A stretch of DNA of 64,000 nt, taken from positions 310,001 through 374,000 of the forward strand of contig NZ_JALPVL010000001.1 of the NCBI RefSeq assembly GCF_023544465.1, in the 5' to 3' direction. Under the pieces are notes generated by a model. That model was given only the letters and a program-made list of their open reading frames with translations. It was not told the DNA's origin and did not search any database. A program made the translations under genes and the position numbers. Positions 62,815 to 64,000 of this stretch are shown one piece after another. Source of the stretch: Paractinoplanes maris. Lineage in GTDB: Bacteria; Actinomycetota; Actinomycetes; Mycobacteriales; Micromonosporaceae. Position 1 is the first letter of the stretch, and each line of letters begins with the position of its first letter.

Positions 62815-63159
62815 ATGGCGTCAGGTAACGGCTGGTACCTCGTCGGGCCGCTGATCGCCGTCGGCCTGGTCGGCTTCCTCGGTGCGATTTTCTGGCGGAT
62901 GGGCCTGCAGTGGACAACCGCGCGCGAGCCCGACGTCGCCGGGCTCTCCATTTTCAGCGAACCGGAGTACGGCGACCACGCCGACTACGGTCTGCTCTGC
63001 CCGGCCGCCGTGACCGCCGACGCCGAGATCGCCGGCGACATCCGCCGGCGGCTGGGTGACGCCGGGATCAGAGCCACCCAGACGTACGACCGGGACGGGC
63101 GCACCGTCGTGCTGGTCTTCGCCGAGCAGCTGGAAGAAGCGCGGCGACTGGCTCTCTAG
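62815..63159 (+). CDS. single-pass membrane protein with small cytosolic domain, unknown
   Basis: A 114-residue protein. One N-terminal helix ([20 protein letters not shown]) is followed by about 80 soluble residues ([58 protein letters not shown]). The last part looks like a small alpha/beta fold. I do not recognise the function. ATG 62815 places the helix at the N-terminus; ATG 62791 is in frame. Its stop shares CTAG with the convergent murA. Confidence 0.7.
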   Translation: MASGNGWYLVGPLIAVGLVGFLGAIFWRMGLQWTTAREPDVAGLSIFSEPEYGDHADYGLLCPAAVTADAEIAGDIRRRLGDAGIRATQTYDRDGRTVVLVFAEQLEEARRLAL

Positions 63160-64000
63160 AAGTCGAAGGTCGGCTCGGGCACGTCGGCCCGCTCCACCTC
63201 GACCCCCAACCCGGCCAGGTCGGAGACGAAGTCGGGATAGCCGCGGTCGATGTGGTGCACCTCGCCGACCTCGGTGACCCCCTCGGCGCACAACCCGGCG
63301 ATGACGAGCCCGGCCCCGGCCCGGATGTCGGTCGCGCGTACGGGAGCCCCGGAAAGCCGGTCCCGACCGTTCACCACCGCGTGGTGGCCGTCGGTGCGGA
63401 TGTCGGCGCCCAGGCGCACCATCTCGTTCACGAACATGAAGCGGCCGTCGAAGATGTTCTCGGTGACCAGCGACGAGCCCTCGGCCACCGACGCCAGGCC
63501 GAGCGCCATCGGCAGCAGGTCGGTCGCGAAACCGGGGAACGGCAGAGTCACGATGTCGACCGCCTTGGGACGGTCGCTCATCCGTACGCGGAACTGGTTG
63601 TCGCCCGGCTCGACGGTGGCCCCGGCGGTGACCAGCTTGTCGAGCGCGATGTCGAGGAACTCGGCCCGCACCCCCTGCACGGTCACGTCGCCCCGGGTCA
63701 TCGCCGAGGCGAACGCCCAGGTGCCGCCCACGATCCGGTCGCCGATGGTGCGGTGCCGCACCGGGTGCAGCTCGTCGACGCCCTCGATGGTCAGCGTGGA
63801 GGTGCCGGCGCCGTCGATCTTGGCACCCATCGCGGCCAGCATGTCGCAGATGTCGACGATCTCGGGCTCACGGGCCGCGTTGTCGATCTCGGTGACGCCC
63901 TTGGCCAGGACGGCCGCCATCAACAGGTTCTCGGTGGCGCCGACGCTCGGGAAGTCCAGCCAGATCTTGCTGCCGCGCAGGCCGCCCGGGGCCGAGGCGA
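63156..64000 (-). CDS. murA: UDP-N-acetylglucosamine 1-carboxyvinyltransferase MurA (5' end outside window)
   Basis: MurA transfers enolpyruvate from PEP to UDP-GlcNAc, the first committed step of peptidoglycan synthesis. The visible C-terminal two thirds show [70 protein letters not shown] and [13 protein letters not shown]. The frame stays open to the window edge, so the ATG at 63923 is internal. The active-site Cys segment lies outside the window. Confidence 0.95.
   Translation of the reverse strand, partial: ASAPGGLRGSKIWLDFPSVGATENLLMAAVLAKGVTEIDNAAREPEIVDICDMLAAMGAKIDGAGTSTLTIEGVDELHPVRHRTIGDRIVGGTWAFASAMTRGDVTVQGVRAEFLDIALDKLVTAGATVEPGDNQFRVRMSDRPKAVDIVTLPFPGFATDLLPMALGLASVAEGSSLVTENIFDGRFMFVNEMVRLGADIRTDGHHAVVNGRDRLSGAPVRATDIRAGAGLVIAGLCAEGVTEVGEVHHIDRGYPDFVSDLAGLGVEVERADVPEPTFDF

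Overview
The window is a 64 kb piece of a high-GC actinobacterial chromosome. The gene set points to a filamentous member of the Micromonosporaceae (Actinoplanes/Micromonospora type). The evidence is GC-rich third codon positions, frequent GTG starts, a NucS mismatch endonuclease instead of MutS/MutL, a giant ~180 kDa NAD-glutamate dehydrogenase, and a gene order around meaB, thiolase, methylmalonyl-CoA epimerase and two coiled-coil proteins that I recall from Streptomyces (scy/filP region). The family-level placement is inference. I see no rRNA or tRNA gene, CRISPR array, insertion sequence, prophage or secondary-metabolite cluster. Both edges cut genes: an EAL-domain protein on the left and murA on the right.

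Layout. 1-8.4 kb: EAL phosphodiesterase C-terminus, then a leftward block of ligA, a short MetE-like protein, mnmA, cysteine desulfurase and etfA/etfB. 8.5-20 kb: small membrane proteins, a TPP-dependent enzyme, a membrane-anchored Hsp70-like ATPase with a Pro/Thr-rich neighbour, enoyl-CoA hydratase, ribokinase, an orphan ABC ATPase, and a ROK regulator divergent from a family 3 glycosidase. 20-25.4 kb: a self-contained tetR operon with twin operators, a copper ATPase with a CsoR-type operator, and a decayed patch (frameshifted hydrolase plus a TetR fragment without its DNA-binding domain). 25.4-38 kb: NAD-glutamate dehydrogenase, a PBP2-like transpeptidase, an arginase-family protein with a very long low-complexity tail, a CnoX-like thioredoxin and an isobutyryl-CoA-mutase-type large subunit. 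38-48 kb: PadR and a divergent FAD monooxygenase, meaB, thiolase, mce, two long DivIVA-like/coiled-coil proteins resembling Scy and FilP, and an AI-2E-family membrane protein. 48-64 kb: aldehyde dehydrogenase, an ABC ATPase with DUF6297 protein, nucS, membrane proteins, an FtsK/EccC-like ATPase with a coiled-coil membrane partner, a DrrAB-like exporter, a CNNM/CBS protein, 3-hydroxybutyryl-CoA dehydrogenase and murA.

How genes may work together. etfAB, enoyl-CoA hydratase, thiolase, 3-hydroxyacyl-CoA dehydrogenase, the B12 mutase, MeaB and Mce form a dispersed acyl-CoA/B12 carbon module. PBP, murA and the Scy/FilP-like proteins concern wall growth and polarity. The most unusual items are the FtsK-like ATPase with three tandem ATPase-like modules, of which only the middle one keeps a Walker A motif, next to its membrane partner (55045-58378); and the arginase-family protein with a GLNR-repeat tail (32565-34856). 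Several promoters carry readable operators (tetR twin sites, CsoR, PadR palindrome on the start codon). Four convergent gene pairs end in a shared 4-nt CTAG/TTAG stop overlap.
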